Shown here: one piece after another, positions 33,737-42,978 of the stretch
Numbering within the stretch: the stretch's first letter is position 1
How the letters are laid out: every line of letters starts with the position of its first letter
Origin: Aureisphaera sp963669405
GTDB lineage: Bacteria > Bacteroidota > Bacteroidia > Flavobacteriales > Flavobacteriaceae
Assembly (NCBI GenBank): GCA_963669405.2
Contig: CAXXHF010000001.1
Coordinates: forward strand, 262,859-326,858
Length of the DNA stretch: 64,000 nucleotides
Reading direction: 5' to 3'
Program-made: the position numbers and the translations under genes
Notes under the pieces: model-generated
The model's database searches: none
What the model saw: only the letters and a program-made list of their open reading frames with translations
Told to the model about the DNA's origin: nothing

Positions 33737-34297
33737 TTATAGGAAAGAATAACCTACAGAGAGTGTAATTACACTATTCTTACCAGGCTCTACCGTAACA
33801 ACACTTTGGGTGCTTTTCAATACATCAGAAAGACCAAAGTTATATCGTCCATCTATTCGAATTCCCATAGGAAGGTCAATTCCAGCACCTACTACTCCCG
33901 AAACATCAGCAGTTTCAGCTTCTGCTAAATTTTGAAGTACATCCTTAATATTATCATCTACCACAAAACCAAATTGAGGTCCGGCATGAATGTGAAGGCT
34001 CTCTGTTACAAAGTACTTAAGGACAACAGGAATGTTTACATAATTAAGATCAATCTTGCCTAATTCGGGGCTATCCGCTCCTTGTTGTGAATACAACAAA
34101 TCTCCCTGTACCCCAAGTTTATCTCCTAGTTTAACTCCTGCAAAGGCACCAAAAACAAAACCAGTTCTATTGTCAAGCCCAGATGCATCAGTAATATTTG
34201 CAAAATTCACTCCAGCTTTGATCCCTAGATCCAGTCCTTGGGAAAATGCAGCTGTTGAAATTAAAAGCGCCATAATGGCGATTGCTAATCTTTTCAT
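33737..34297 (-). CDS. Porin-family outer-membrane beta-barrel (PorT-like)
   Basis: 186 residues with a signal peptide ending AAFSQ. The mature sequence shows the Bacteroidota outer-membrane barrel domain (beta-brl_2): GLDLGIKAGVNFANITDASG, GFVFGAFAGVKLGDKLGVQGDLLYSQQG, YVNIPVVLKYFVTESLHIHAGPQFGFVVD and the last strand SVITLSVGYSFL. It is similar in plan to the barrel at 33043, though not clearly a close paralogue. Located in the outer membrane by inference; substrate unknown. Confidence 0.85.
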   Translation of the reverse strand: MKRLAIAIMALLISTAAFSQGLDLGIKAGVNFANITDASGLDNRTGFVFGAFAGVKLGDKLGVQGDLLYSQQGADSPELGKIDLNYVNIPVVLKYFVTESLHIHAGPQFGFVVDDNIKDVLQNLAEAETADVSGVVGAGIDLPMGIRIDGRYNFGLSDVLKSTQSVVTVEPGKNSVITLSVGYSFL

Positions 34298-34391
34298 AAA
34301 GAATGTGTTTAGTTAATTTATGTAAAATTACAACGATTTTTTATAGGTTCTTATTTCAACTTCATTTTTTTAGAATATATTTAAGTATCAA

Positions 34392-35291
34392 ATGAAATGG
34401 TCACGAGCACTTAAAGATTACAGGGATTATCTCCATATAGAAAGAGGGTTGTCCCAAAATTCTATTGCCAATTATACATTTGATATTCAAAAGCTAATAG
34501 ATTGGCTTGATGCCCATGAAATCCAAGATTCTCCAATACTTATTTCAGAAAAGACCATTCAAGAGTTCATTTATCAAATAGCCAAAGAAGTTACTCCCCG
34601 ATCCCAGAGTCGGATCATTTCAGGCTTACGAGGGTTTTTTAACTACCTTATTTTTGAAGAATACCGAAAAACTAACCCGTTAGAACTTATAGAAGCTCCC
34701 AAACTGGGTAGAAAACTACCAGACACCTTATCACTGGCCGAGATAAATGATATTATCTCCCAAATTGATCTTTCAAAGCCACAAGGAGAGAGAAACCGTG
34801 CCATACTCGAAATACTATACAGTTGTGGTTTACGTGTATCAGAGGCTACTCAATTAAAAATTTCGGATCTTTTTTTTGACGAAGGCTTTATTCGGGTAAC
34901 GGGCAAAGGAGACAAACAACGTTTTGTCCCCATTGCGGGTCAAGCAATGAAGTATATTAAAATCTATCAAAATGAAGTTAGGGTAAAACAGGATATTCCA
35001 TCAGAGTTTACAGATTTCTTGTTTCTTAATCGCAGAGGGAAACCCCTCACAAGAGCCATGATATTTACCGTTATCAAAGGATTAACAGAAAAAGCTGGAA
35101 TACGGAAAAAAGTAAGCCCGCACACCTTTAGGCATTCTTTTGCTACGCATTTGCTAGAACGAGGGGCAGATTTACGTGCCATACAGCAAATGCTTGGACA
35201 CGAAAGCATTACCACCACTGAGATTTATACCCATATAGACACTTCCCATTTGGCCTCAGTTATTGAAAAATACCACCCACGAAACAACTAG
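34392..35291 (+). CDS. xerD: Site-specific tyrosine recombinase XerD
   Basis: 299 residues. The N-terminal SAM-like core-binding domain (1-95) is followed by the catalytic domain with the complete set R148, K172, H244, R247, H270 and Y279 (CGLRVSEA, TGKGDKQRF, HTFRHSFATHLL, LGHESITTTEIYTH). Length and sequence are those of chromosomal XerD that resolves chromosome dimers at dif with XerC, not a phage integrase: no attachment sites or mobile genes flank it. Its 3' end lies 59 nt before the aldo-keto reductase start. Confidence 0.92.
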   Translation: MKWSRALKDYRDYLHIERGLSQNSIANYTFDIQKLIDWLDAHEIQDSPILISEKTIQEFIYQIAKEVTPRSQSRIISGLRGFFNYLIFEEYRKTNPLELIEAPKLGRKLPDTLSLAEINDIISQIDLSKPQGERNRAILEILYSCGLRVSEATQLKISDLFFDEGFIRVTGKGDKQRFVPIAGQAMKYIKIYQNEVRVKQDIPSEFTDFLFLNRRGKPLTRAMIFTVIKGLTEKAGIRKKVSPHTFRHSFATHLLERGADLRAIQQMLGHESITTTEIYTHIDTSHLASVIEKYHPRNN

Positions 35292-35349
35292 ACTATTCCT
35301 TTCAGACTATTTCAAATCTTTGTATTTTCATACATCCAATCATAAAGCC

Positions 35350-36297
35350 ATGAAAACACTTACATTTAACAACGGAGATACGTTCCATGCTATAGGTCTT
35401 GGAACATGGAAAGCCACAGGACAGGAACTAAAAAACGCTCTTAGATATGCCATAGATGCTGGATATAGACATATAGACACAGCGGCTGTCTATGGAAATG
35501 AAGCAGAAATTGGCGAGGTACTTCAATCAATTTTTAATGAAGGTACAATTTCAAGAGAAGATCTTTTCATCACTTCCAAACTCTGGAATGATTCACATCA
35601 TTCAGAATCAGTGATTCCAGCTTTACAGGATTCCTTAGAAAAGTTATGTTTGGATTATCTGGATTTATACCTCATACATTGGCCAGTCGCTTTTCAAAAA
35701 GGAATTGGATTTCCACAGGCTCCTGAAGATTACATTCCTTTGGAAAAACTCCCTATTTCTGAAACATGGAAGTCTATGGAAGCAGCCAAACAACAAGGAT
35801 TGGCAAGGCATATTGGTGTTTCTAACTTTAGTGTAAAAAAGCTGAAAGATCTAGTGGCAAACTCACAAGAACAACCTGAAATGAATCAGGTAGAAATGCA
35901 TCCGCTATTGCAACAACCCAATTTGGTCAATTATTGTAAGGAACAAGGAATACTTCTTACCGCTTACTCTCCATTGGGATCTGGAGATCGGACAGCCGCA
36001 ATGAAAGCAGATAACGAACCTAATTTATTTGAAATCCCGACTATTAAGACTATTGCTCAAAAATATGGTGTTCATCCCGCCAGTGTTCTTATTAATTGGC
36101 ACACGACAAGAGATACTGCCGTCATCCCAAAGTCTACAACACAAAAGAATATTGTAAGTAATTTTGAATCTAATAACTTGACTTTGGATGCTTCTGATTT
36201 GGAACAGATAAAATCACTGGACCGTAATTATCGGTTTATTAATGGCAAATTCTTCGAAATGCCGGGTAGTGGCTATTCCAATATTTATGACGAATAA
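35350..36297 (+). CDS. Aldo/keto reductase
   Basis: 315 residues from the ATG at 35350; the same frame is open further upstream, overlapping xerD, but the family begins here (MKTLTFNNGDTFHAIGLGTW). The catalytic tetrad is intact: D43 and Y48 (HIDTAAVYGNE), K77 (ITSKLW) and H110 (LYLIHWP). NADPH-binding elements HIGVSNFSV, TAYSPLGSG and AVIPKSTTQKNI are present. It reduces aldehydes or ketones; substrate not predictable. It is most similar in plan to AKR families 1 and 5. Confidence 0.9.
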   Translation: MKTLTFNNGDTFHAIGLGTWKATGQELKNALRYAIDAGYRHIDTAAVYGNEAEIGEVLQSIFNEGTISREDLFITSKLWNDSHHSESVIPALQDSLEKLCLDYLDLYLIHWPVAFQKGIGFPQAPEDYIPLEKLPISETWKSMEAAKQQGLARHIGVSNFSVKKLKDLVANSQEQPEMNQVEMHPLLQQPNLVNYCKEQGILLTAYSPLGSGDRTAAMKADNEPNLFEIPTIKTIAQKYGVHPASVLINWHTTRDTAVIPKSTTQKNIVSNFESNNLTLDASDLEQIKSLDRNYRFINGKFFEMPGSGYSNIYDE

Positions 36298-36306
36298 CGT
36301 ATTCTA

Positions 36307-37872
36307 TTACTTGGCAATGTTCACAGCCCTTGTTTCGCGAATTACAGTAACTTTTACCTGACCTGGATATGTCATATCGGTTTGGATTTTCTGTGAAATC
36401 TCGAATGATAGCTGTGCGGCCTTGTCATCGCTTACTTTTTCACTCTCCACAATTACACGAAGTTCCCTACCTGCCTGAATTGCATAGGCTTTATTAACAC
36501 CATTAAATCCAAAGGCAATATCCTCTAAATCCTTCAAACGTTGGATGTAAGAATCCAATACCTGACGTCTTGCGCCAGGACGTGCACCGCTTATGGCATC
36601 ACATACTTGAATAATTGGAGAAAGGAGGTTGTTCATTTCTACCTCGTCATGGTGAGCTCCAATGGCATTACATACATCTGGTTTTTCCCCATATTTTTCG
36701 GCCCACTGCATTCCTAAAATGGCGTGAGGCGTTTCGGTTTCTGCTTCTGGCACTTTTCCAATATCATGTAAAAGTCCCGCTCTTTTAGCCAATTTGGCAT
36801 TCAACCCCATTTCCGAAGCCATAACTCCACAAAGACGAGCTACTTCTCGTGAATGGTGCAACAGGTTTTGCCCATAGGAGGAACGATACTTCATCCTCCC
36901 CACTGCTTTTATTAATTCTGGATGAAGACCATGAATCCCTAAATCAATTACAGTTCTTTTTCCAACCTCTATAATCTCTTCTTCAATTTGTTTTCGGGTT
37001 TTGCGCACTACTTCTTCAATGCGTGCAGGGTGAATTCGTCCGTCCGTAACCAATTTATGAAGTGACAGTCTTGCGATTTCCCGTCTCACAGAATCAAAAC
37101 ATGATAAAATGATGGCTTCTGGTGTATCATCTACAATGATTTCAACTCCAGTTGCAGATTCAATGGCGCGAATGTTACGTCCTTCCCTACCAATAATACG
37201 CCCTTTCACATCATCACTTTCCAGGTTAAATACAGACACGCAGTTTTCGATAGCTTCTTCTGTACCAATACGCTGGATAGTATTAATGACTACCTTTTTT
37301 GCTTCTTGCTGTGCCGTCATTTTGGCTTCCTCTAAAGCAGTTTGAATATAAGCCATGGCATCTGTTTTGGCTTCACTCTTAAGGCTTTCCATTAATTGTG
37401 CTTTCGCATCTTCTGCAGATAAGCTGGAAATGACTTCCAATTGCTCAATCTGGCTACGGTGCATTTTCTCTACTTCAGATTTTTTCTTATCCAATAGACC
37501 CAAACGACTCTCATACTCCTTCTTTTTTTGCTCGAGTTCTGCACTTAGTTTTTTGTTCTTGGAAAGTTCGTTGGAAACCTGTGATTCTTTATCACGGGTA
37601 CGTTTCTCAACTTCGGCCATTTTTTTATCGCGATTCAGGATCACTTTTTCGTGTTCTGCCTTTAATTCGATAAATTTTTCTTTAGCCTGGAGGATTTTAT
37701 CTTTTTTAAGTGATTCGGCTTCGCTCTTGGCTTCTTTTAAGATAGAAGAAGCATTTTTCTTAGCTGAATTTATCACTTGAGATGCATTGCTTTTTTCGAG
37801 CATTTTGGCGATGATAAAACCAATGACCAAACCCGCGACGGCTGCAATTGCTATAGTAATTATATTGTCCAT
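36307..37872 (-). CDS. rny: Ribonuclease Y
   Basis: 521 residues. N-terminal membrane helix at about 3-24 (ITIAIAAVAGLVIGFIIAKML), long coiled coil to about 190, KH domain with GRIIGREGRNIRAIE, and HD domain with RAGLLHDIGKVPE and AIGAHHDEVEMNN. It is a membrane-bound endoribonuclease that initiates mRNA decay. Full length and no motif missing. A probable 6S RNA and zapA lie immediately upstream on the same strand, so the gene belongs to a conserved cluster. Confidence 0.96.
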   Translation of the reverse strand: MDNIITIAIAAVAGLVIGFIIAKMLEKSNASQVINSAKKNASSILKEAKSEAESLKKDKILQAKEKFIELKAEHEKVILNRDKKMAEVEKRTRDKESQVSNELSKNKKLSAELEQKKKEYESRLGLLDKKKSEVEKMHRSQIEQLEVISSLSAEDAKAQLMESLKSEAKTDAMAYIQTALEEAKMTAQQEAKKVVINTIQRIGTEEAIENCVSVFNLESDDVKGRIIGREGRNIRAIESATGVEIIVDDTPEAIILSCFDSVRREIARLSLHKLVTDGRIHPARIEEVVRKTRKQIEEEIIEVGKRTVIDLGIHGLHPELIKAVGRMKYRSSYGQNLLHHSREVARLCGVMASEMGLNAKLAKRAGLLHDIGKVPEAETETPHAILGMQWAEKYGEKPDVCNAIGAHHDEVEMNNLLSPIIQVCDAISGARPGARRQVLDSYIQRLKDLEDIAFGFNGVNKAYAIQAGRELRVIVESEKVSDDKAAQLSFEISQKIQTDMTYPGQVKVTVIRETRAVNIAK

Positions 37873-37891
37873 ATAAGTTTAAGTTAGTATA

Positions 37892-38066
37892 TAAAAAAAG
37901 CCTACACTAATATTGCGCTTTTGAATAAACTCCTTAAAACAAGTTTAGGGCTAACAAGCTGATCAAGAATCCGCTCAAAGGCGGCGCGCTTTTACAACTT
38001 TAACTCACCCTTTTTAAAGAATTCGTGTTGAGTTTACCAAAAAATAGTATTAATGTAGGCAGTACC
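37892..38066 (-). ncRNA. ssrS: Probable 6S RNA
   Basis: The 212-nt gap between zapA and rny holds no credible ORF but has a long-range stem: GCCTACATTAATA at the 5' side (38048-38060) pairs with TATTAGTGTAGGC at the 3' side (about 37899-37911), followed by seven T residues. The interior contains GC-rich hairpin elements (GCGCGCCGCC, GAGCGGATTC) in an AT-rich setting. A closed rod with a large central region and a terminal T-run next to zapA is the known arrangement of 6S RNA, which in E. coli is also adjacent to zapA. Ends are approximate; the full secondary structure was not computed. Confidence 0.65.
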
Positions 38067-38084
38067 TGTTTATTTTAAAGAACG

Positions 38085-38375
38085 TTATGCTAGATGATCT
38101 TTCAGCAGTAGATTTAAAGCTTCTAGCTTTTCTTCTACCTCTTCCTGATCATTCACCTTATCAATGCCCCGTTGTTCTACTTGGGTAGCAAACTGGAGGG
38201 CACACATGGCCAAAACATCCTGCTTGTCCCTAACGGCATAGCTCTTTTCGAAACGTTTAATCATTTCCTCTATCTTCTTAGTAGCCTTTCGAAGCCCTTC
38301 TTCTTGGGCCGGATCGATGGTTAAAGGATAGACCCTATCGGCAATAGAGAGTTTGATCTTTAACGGGTTTGACAT
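38085..38375 (-). CDS. zapA: Cell division protein ZapA
   Basis: 96 residues. The N-terminal domain has KIKLSIADRVYPLTIDPAQEEGLRKATKKIEEMI, matching ZapA, and the rest is a coiled-coil helix (LAMCALQFATQVEQRGI, EEVEEKLEALNLLLKDHLA). ZapA binds FtsZ and stabilises the Z-ring. It is 10 nt after the coiled-coil protein gene upstream, forming an operon, and is followed by the putative 6S RNA and rny. Confidence 0.92.
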   Translation of the reverse strand: MSNPLKIKLSIADRVYPLTIDPAQEEGLRKATKKIEEMIKRFEKSYAVRDKQDVLAMCALQFATQVEQRGIDKVNDQEEVEEKLEALNLLLKDHLA

Positions 38376-38385
38376 TATTTTTATT

Positions 38386-38676
38386 TTATTCGGAAAGTTG
38401 ACTTATACATTGGTCTATTTCCCGAACTAAAGCATTTATTTTGAGTTTTGTATCTCGTTTATGTTGGTCGCTGCCAAGTAATGAGTTAGCCAATTTCAAG
38501 GATCCACACTTTTCACGCCAATTCACCACTTCTTCTTGGGTTTTTGCGTTAAGCTCTTTCAAAACTATCAATTCAGCTTCTAGTTTCTGGTTTTTTTGTT
38601 TCACTTTTTCATATCGGTGAAGCAATTTACTAATCCTATTTTCTAGAGAATCAACAATTTCAATAAGGTTAGACAT
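38386..38676 (-). CDS. Short coiled-coil protein next to ZapA, possible ZapB-like partner
   Basis: 96 residues predicted to be an almost continuous coiled coil (ISKLLHRYEKVKQKNQKLEAE is its core region) followed by a conserved tail (WREKCGSLKLANSLLGSD, KLKINALVREIDQCISQLSE). No signal or membrane helix. It is co-transcribed with zapA, 10 nt ahead. In other bacteria ZapA has a coiled-coil partner (ZapB), so an analogous role is a plausible inference; sequence similarity alone cannot prove it. Short proteins of this kind are often mislabelled by automatic annotation. Confidence 0.8.
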   Translation of the reverse strand: MSNLIEIVDSLENRISKLLHRYEKVKQKNQKLEAELIVLKELNAKTQEEVVNWREKCGSLKLANSLLGSDQHKRDTKLKINALVREIDQCISQLSE

Positions 38677-38820
38677 GAATGGTTTTGTTCAATACTTATT
38701 ACACAAAGTTAACATTGTAGCCCCAATATGCCAACAGTTTTTACCTTTTTTTTGTATTATTGAACAGGTTTGCAATATTTTTTGAATCTCCCCTTTAATT
38801 TATAGACAATTATAATTTTT

Positions 38821-40506
38821 ATGAAATCCTATTTCTTGCTTTTACTCCTTATCGGGATTCAAATTCATGCTCAGAATGTACCCACTGACTATTTTGAAAA
38901 ACCCCTCGACATCCCTTTAATCCTATCTGGAAACTTTGGGGAGTTGAGAAGTAATCACTTTCACAGTGGCCTCGACATTAAAACCCAACAAAAAAGGGGG
39001 CTCCCTATTTATGCTCCTGCCAATGGATATGTAAAACGCATAAAAGTATCTCATTATGGATATGGCAAAGCACTCTATGTAAAACATCCCAATGGATACA
39101 ACACTGTATATGCCCATTTAGATGCGTATGCAGGAGCCATACAAGCCTATGTAAAAAAGAAACAATACGAAAAAGAAGAATACCAGATCGAACTTTTCCC
39201 CGAAGCAGATAGCTTACCAGTTAAGAAAGGTGAGATTATTGGTTATACAGGTAATACCGGGAGCAGTGGAGGCCCACATTTGCATTATGAAATACGGGAT
39301 GCTTCCTCCAGGCCTATGAATCCAATGCTTTTTGGAATAGACATCGCAGATAACAAAGGACCACTTGTAAATGCCATCATGGTATATCCTACTGAAGGTG
39401 CTCACGTAAATGGCTCACAAAAACCGCAAAAACTTAAATTAACAAAGCAAAAAGATGGTTCCTATAGAGCTGAGGCCATAAACGCCTTGGGTAAAATAGG
39501 TTTTGGAGTTTCAACCAATGATCAGCATGATGGAGCTTCCAACAAAAATGGATCCTACCATATTGCTGCTTTCTATAATGGAGAAGAAAAATATCGTGTC
39601 CATTTTAATCGGTTTTCTTTTTCGGAAACCCGTTTCCTGAATCGTTATATAGATTATCATTATTACAAGGAAAATAAAATAAGGGTTCAAAAATTATTTA
39701 GAGAACCCAATAACCCATTGAGCGTGATTGTTCATGAAGTAGACAAAGGATATGTAACGGCAGAAGATGGTTTTTCTTCGGTATACCGTATTGAGATTTC
39801 AGATTTTAATGAAAATAAAACGGTGGTTACCATTCCAGTTTCTGGAAAACAGCAAGAAATTACCGAGCCCAAACAAATTGATGAAAGCATGGATTTCGTG
39901 GCTTTTGATCAAGGGAATTCAATTACAAAAGGCAAGTTCAGTATTTATATCCCAAATGAGAGCTTATATGAAAATACGTATCTGGATATTACTGCCAGTG
40001 TAGATACGTTAAAACTGCATCAAGACATAGCTCCTTTGCACAAGAATATGACCATTACTTTTGATGCTTCCAATTACACCAAGGAAGACATGGGTAAACT
40101 ATATATAGGAAAGTCCAACTACAACAAACCTCCTATTTATTACACCACCTATCGTAATGGAACCAAACTTTCGGCAAAGACAAGAACTTTTGGCACCTAT
40201 GTCTTGGCTAGGGATACCATTAACCCAACAATAGACGCCCTTAATTTCCAAGACGGGAAATGGATTAGCAAGAACGAAACCCTTCAATTAAAAATTGAAG
40301 ATCATGAAAGTGGGGTTAGCACATATAGGGCAACTATAAATGGAAAATTCATTCTTACAGAATATGATTATAAAAAAGACGTTTTAGTTTATGATTTCGA
40401 TGATAATATCATATCCGAGACTGAAAACAATTTGAAAGTAATTGTTGTAGATAATGTTGGAAATAGTACTACATTTGAAGCAACTTTTTTCAGAAAACAA
40501 CTATAA
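38821..40506 (+). CDS. M23-family peptidase (LytM-type), secreted
   Basis: 561 residues with a signal peptide ending HAQ (18). The M23 zinc motifs are H48-x-x-x-D52 (HSGLD) and HLHYEI at 153-158, with the intervening YAPANGYVKRI and YNTVYAHLDAY. A large insertion follows H-x-H. The remaining 380 residues form a series of Ig-like beta domains with no further catalytic motif, and the last segment ends VVDNVGNSTTFEATFFRKQL. It should cleave peptidoglycan cross-links or act as a structural regulator. It lies 9 nt upstream of the TonB receptor gene. Confidence 0.88.
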   Translation: MKSYFLLLLLIGIQIHAQNVPTDYFEKPLDIPLILSGNFGELRSNHFHSGLDIKTQQKRGLPIYAPANGYVKRIKVSHYGYGKALYVKHPNGYNTVYAHLDAYAGAIQAYVKKKQYEKEEYQIELFPEADSLPVKKGEIIGYTGNTGSSGGPHLHYEIRDASSRPMNPMLFGIDIADNKGPLVNAIMVYPTEGAHVNGSQKPQKLKLTKQKDGSYRAEAINALGKIGFGVSTNDQHDGASNKNGSYHIAAFYNGEEKYRVHFNRFSFSETRFLNRYIDYHYYKENKIRVQKLFREPNNPLSVIVHEVDKGYVTAEDGFSSVYRIEISDFNENKTVVTIPVSGKQQEITEPKQIDESMDFVAFDQGNSITKGKFSIYIPNESLYENTYLDITASVDTLKLHQDIAPLHKNMTITFDASNYTKEDMGKLYIGKSNYNKPPIYYTTYRNGTKLSAKTRTFGTYVLARDTINPTIDALNFQDGKWISKNETLQLKIEDHESGVSTYRATINGKFILTEYDYKKDVLVYDFDDNIISETENNLKVIVVDNVGNSTTFEATFFRKQL

Positions 40507-40515
40507 TATTCGCTT

Positions 40516-42978
40516 TTGAAAACAAAATATTTACTGCCGCAATTATTCCTTTTCCTATTTGTAGGGTTTCTTCATGCTCAAACTGCCACTGTAAAAGGAA
40601 TCGTTCTCGATGAAAACAACCAGCCTTTAAACGGTGTAAATATTACTACAGGCACCGATGGCACACAGACCGATTTTAATGGAGCCTATGTACTTGAAAT
40701 CCCAGCCAACGAAAGTGTCGTCATTACTTATTCATATTTAGGCTTTAAGGATGCAGAATTAACCATCACACTTGCAGCAAACGAAGATTACGAATTTCAC
40801 CCTTCACTCGATACAGACATTAAACAGATTGGGGAAGTTGTGATAGACGCAAAAAAACGAAAAAGGGTTGAAGGGATTACTTCCATAAGTCCAGAAGCAA
40901 TCCGAAAGATTCCTGGAGCTAATGCTGGGGTAGAAAATGTACTAACTTCCCTACCGGGAGTGAGTAGTAATAATGAATTAAGTACGCAATATGCGGTACG
41001 AGGTGGTAACTACGATGAAAATTTGGTCTATGTAAATGAAATTGAAGTATACAGACCATTCCTTATAAGAAGTGGACAACAGGAAGGTCTAAGTTTTGTA
41101 AATAGTGACCTTACTTCTAGTGTAGACTTCTCTGCAGGAGGGTTTCAAGCAAAATACGGAGACAAACTTTCCTCAGTATTAGACATCACCTATAGACAAC
41201 CTACCGGATTTGAAGCGACTGTAGACTTAAGCTTGTTAGGTGCCAGTGTCTCAGTGGGAGGTAAATCTAAAAACGGAAGGTTGAATGGAATCGTGGGAAT
41301 GCGCTACCGTGACAATAGCTTGTTTGTAGATGCCAAGCAAACAGAAACCAACTTCCGCCCTACTTTTGCAGATGCTCAGACATATTTCTCCTATAAAGTC
41401 AGTAATAAATTTGAATTGGGCTTCCTTGGAAATATCTCTGTAAACGATTACCAATACGAACCCTTAACAAGACAAACCAATTTTGGGACCATTACTGACC
41501 CTGTGGCTCTTTTGGTTTTTTATGACGGACAAGAAGAAGACCGCTACAATACCTATTTTGGAGCATTGAAGGGTACTTATGTGGCTTCTGAAAATTATAC
41601 AGCCAAGTTCATTGGTTCCATTTATCAAACTACTGAACAAGAGTATTTCGACATTCAGGCACAATATTTATTAGGTGAAGTTAATACCAATATTGGTGAT
41701 GAAGATTTAGGAGAAGTAGAGTTTGCAGAAGGGATTGGAAGCCAATTAACGCATGCCCGTAACGATTTGGATGCCCTTATCATAAACGCACAACACAAAG
41801 GAACTTTAACTATTGATGACAATACCATTGAATATGGCGTAAAATATACGCGTGAGGATATTAGGGATCGGGTTCAAGAATTTGAAATTATAGACTCGGC
41901 TGGATTCTCCATCCGCCCTCCTATTCTCGATTTACCAAACAATCAACCATATGAGCCTTTTGATGCTCCCATTGTTCCATTTTCTTCGATCCGATCACAA
42001 AACGATGTGCAGATTAACCGTCTTTCAGGTTTTTTACAATGGAGCAAGCTTACCAACATAGGAGAAAGTGAATTATGGCTTAACGCAGGGGTTCGTTCAC
42101 AGAACTGGACTGTAAACGGGGATGGTATTGAAAGCCAAACACAAACTGTGGTTAGCCCTAGGGCGCAAGTAACACTAAAGCCTAACTGGGATATGGATAT
42201 GCTTTTCCGTTTATCGGGCGGGTTATATCACCAACCTCCGTTCTACAGGGAATTAAGGGATTCTACAGGAACAGTACGCCCAGGTGTAAAAGCACAACAG
42301 TCTATCCATATCGTACTTGGAAATGATTATAGTTTTGATCTCTGGGGGCGCCCTTTCACCCTAAACAGTGAAGCTTACTATAAAAAGCTTACGGATGTAA
42401 ACCCCTATACTATAGAAAACGTACGAATTCGTTACAGAGCTCGTAATAACGCAGAAGCTTTTGCCTATGGACTTGATTTACGACTGGCAGGAGAATTTGT
42501 CCCTGGTACCGAGAGTTGGATAAGCTTCGGGTACTTAAAAACCGAAGAGAACATCGATGACCGTGGCTATATTGCTCGGCCTACTGACCAAAGGTTAAAG
42601 TTTGGGGTGCTTTTCCAGGATTATGTAAAAGTGATCCCAGATCTTAAAGCGTATTTAAATCTAGTGTACAATACAGGTCTGCCAGGAGGTTCACCTAGTT
42701 ATGCAGATCCTTACGATTTCCAAAATCGTTTGCGAGATTATAAACGTGCGGATCTAGGGATAAATTATGTGCTCATTCACGACAAAAAACGTAAGGATAG
42801 TGGATTATTCAAGCCTTTCAGGGAACTAACTATTGGTGCCGAAATATTCAATATTTTCGATGTGCAAAACTCAATCACCAATACCTTTGTTAGAGATGTG
42901 TATACCAAAGTTCAGTACGCAATTCCAAACTTCCTAACACCGAGGGTGTTCAATGTTCGATTAACAGCTAAGTTTTAA
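40516..42978 (+). CDS. TonB-dependent receptor with carboxypeptidase-like regulatory domain
   Basis: 820 residues. The start is a TTG at 40516 giving MKTKYLLPQLFLFLF..., a signal peptide ending HAQ; no ATG is nearby in frame, so TTG is the best start. Residues 25-105 form a CarboxypepD_reg-like repeat (ATVKGIVLDENNQPLNGVNI). The TonB plug follows (about 125-225: IPGANAGVENVLTSLPGVSS, YAVRGGNYDENLVYVNE). The rest is the 22-strand beta barrel, ending PRVFNVRLTAKF. Substrate not predictable; located in the outer membrane. It is 9 nt from the M23 gene; the stop overlaps the convergent cysteine desulfurase stop by 4 nt. Confidence 0.92.
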   Translation: MKTKYLLPQLFLFLFVGFLHAQTATVKGIVLDENNQPLNGVNITTGTDGTQTDFNGAYVLEIPANESVVITYSYLGFKDAELTITLAANEDYEFHPSLDTDIKQIGEVVIDAKKRKRVEGITSISPEAIRKIPGANAGVENVLTSLPGVSSNNELSTQYAVRGGNYDENLVYVNEIEVYRPFLIRSGQQEGLSFVNSDLTSSVDFSAGGFQAKYGDKLSSVLDITYRQPTGFEATVDLSLLGASVSVGGKSKNGRLNGIVGMRYRDNSLFVDAKQTETNFRPTFADAQTYFSYKVSNKFELGFLGNISVNDYQYEPLTRQTNFGTITDPVALLVFYDGQEEDRYNTYFGALKGTYVASENYTAKFIGSIYQTTEQEYFDIQAQYLLGEVNTNIGDEDLGEVEFAEGIGSQLTHARNDLDALIINAQHKGTLTIDDNTIEYGVKYTREDIRDRVQEFEIIDSAGFSIRPPILDLPNNQPYEPFDAPIVPFSSIRSQNDVQINRLSGFLQWSKLTNIGESELWLNAGVRSQNWTVNGDGIESQTQTVVSPRAQVTLKPNWDMDMLFRLSGGLYHQPPFYRELRDSTGTVRPGVKAQQSIHIVLGNDYSFDLWGRPFTLNSEAYYKKLTDVNPYTIENVRIRYRARNNAEAFAYGLDLRLAGEFVPGTESWISFGYLKTEENIDDRGYIARPTDQRLKFGVLFQDYVKVIPDLKAYLNLVYNTGLPGGSPSYADPYDFQNRLRDYKRADLGINYVLIHDKKRKDSGLFKPFRELTIGAEIFNIFDVQNSITNTFVRDVYTKVQYAIPNFLTPRVFNVRLTAKF

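Noticed and set aside
34392..35291. Tyrosine recombinase as a mark of a mobile element
   Set aside because: Length, motif set and neighbours fit chromosomal XerD; no direct repeats, tRNA attachment site or phage genes are nearby.
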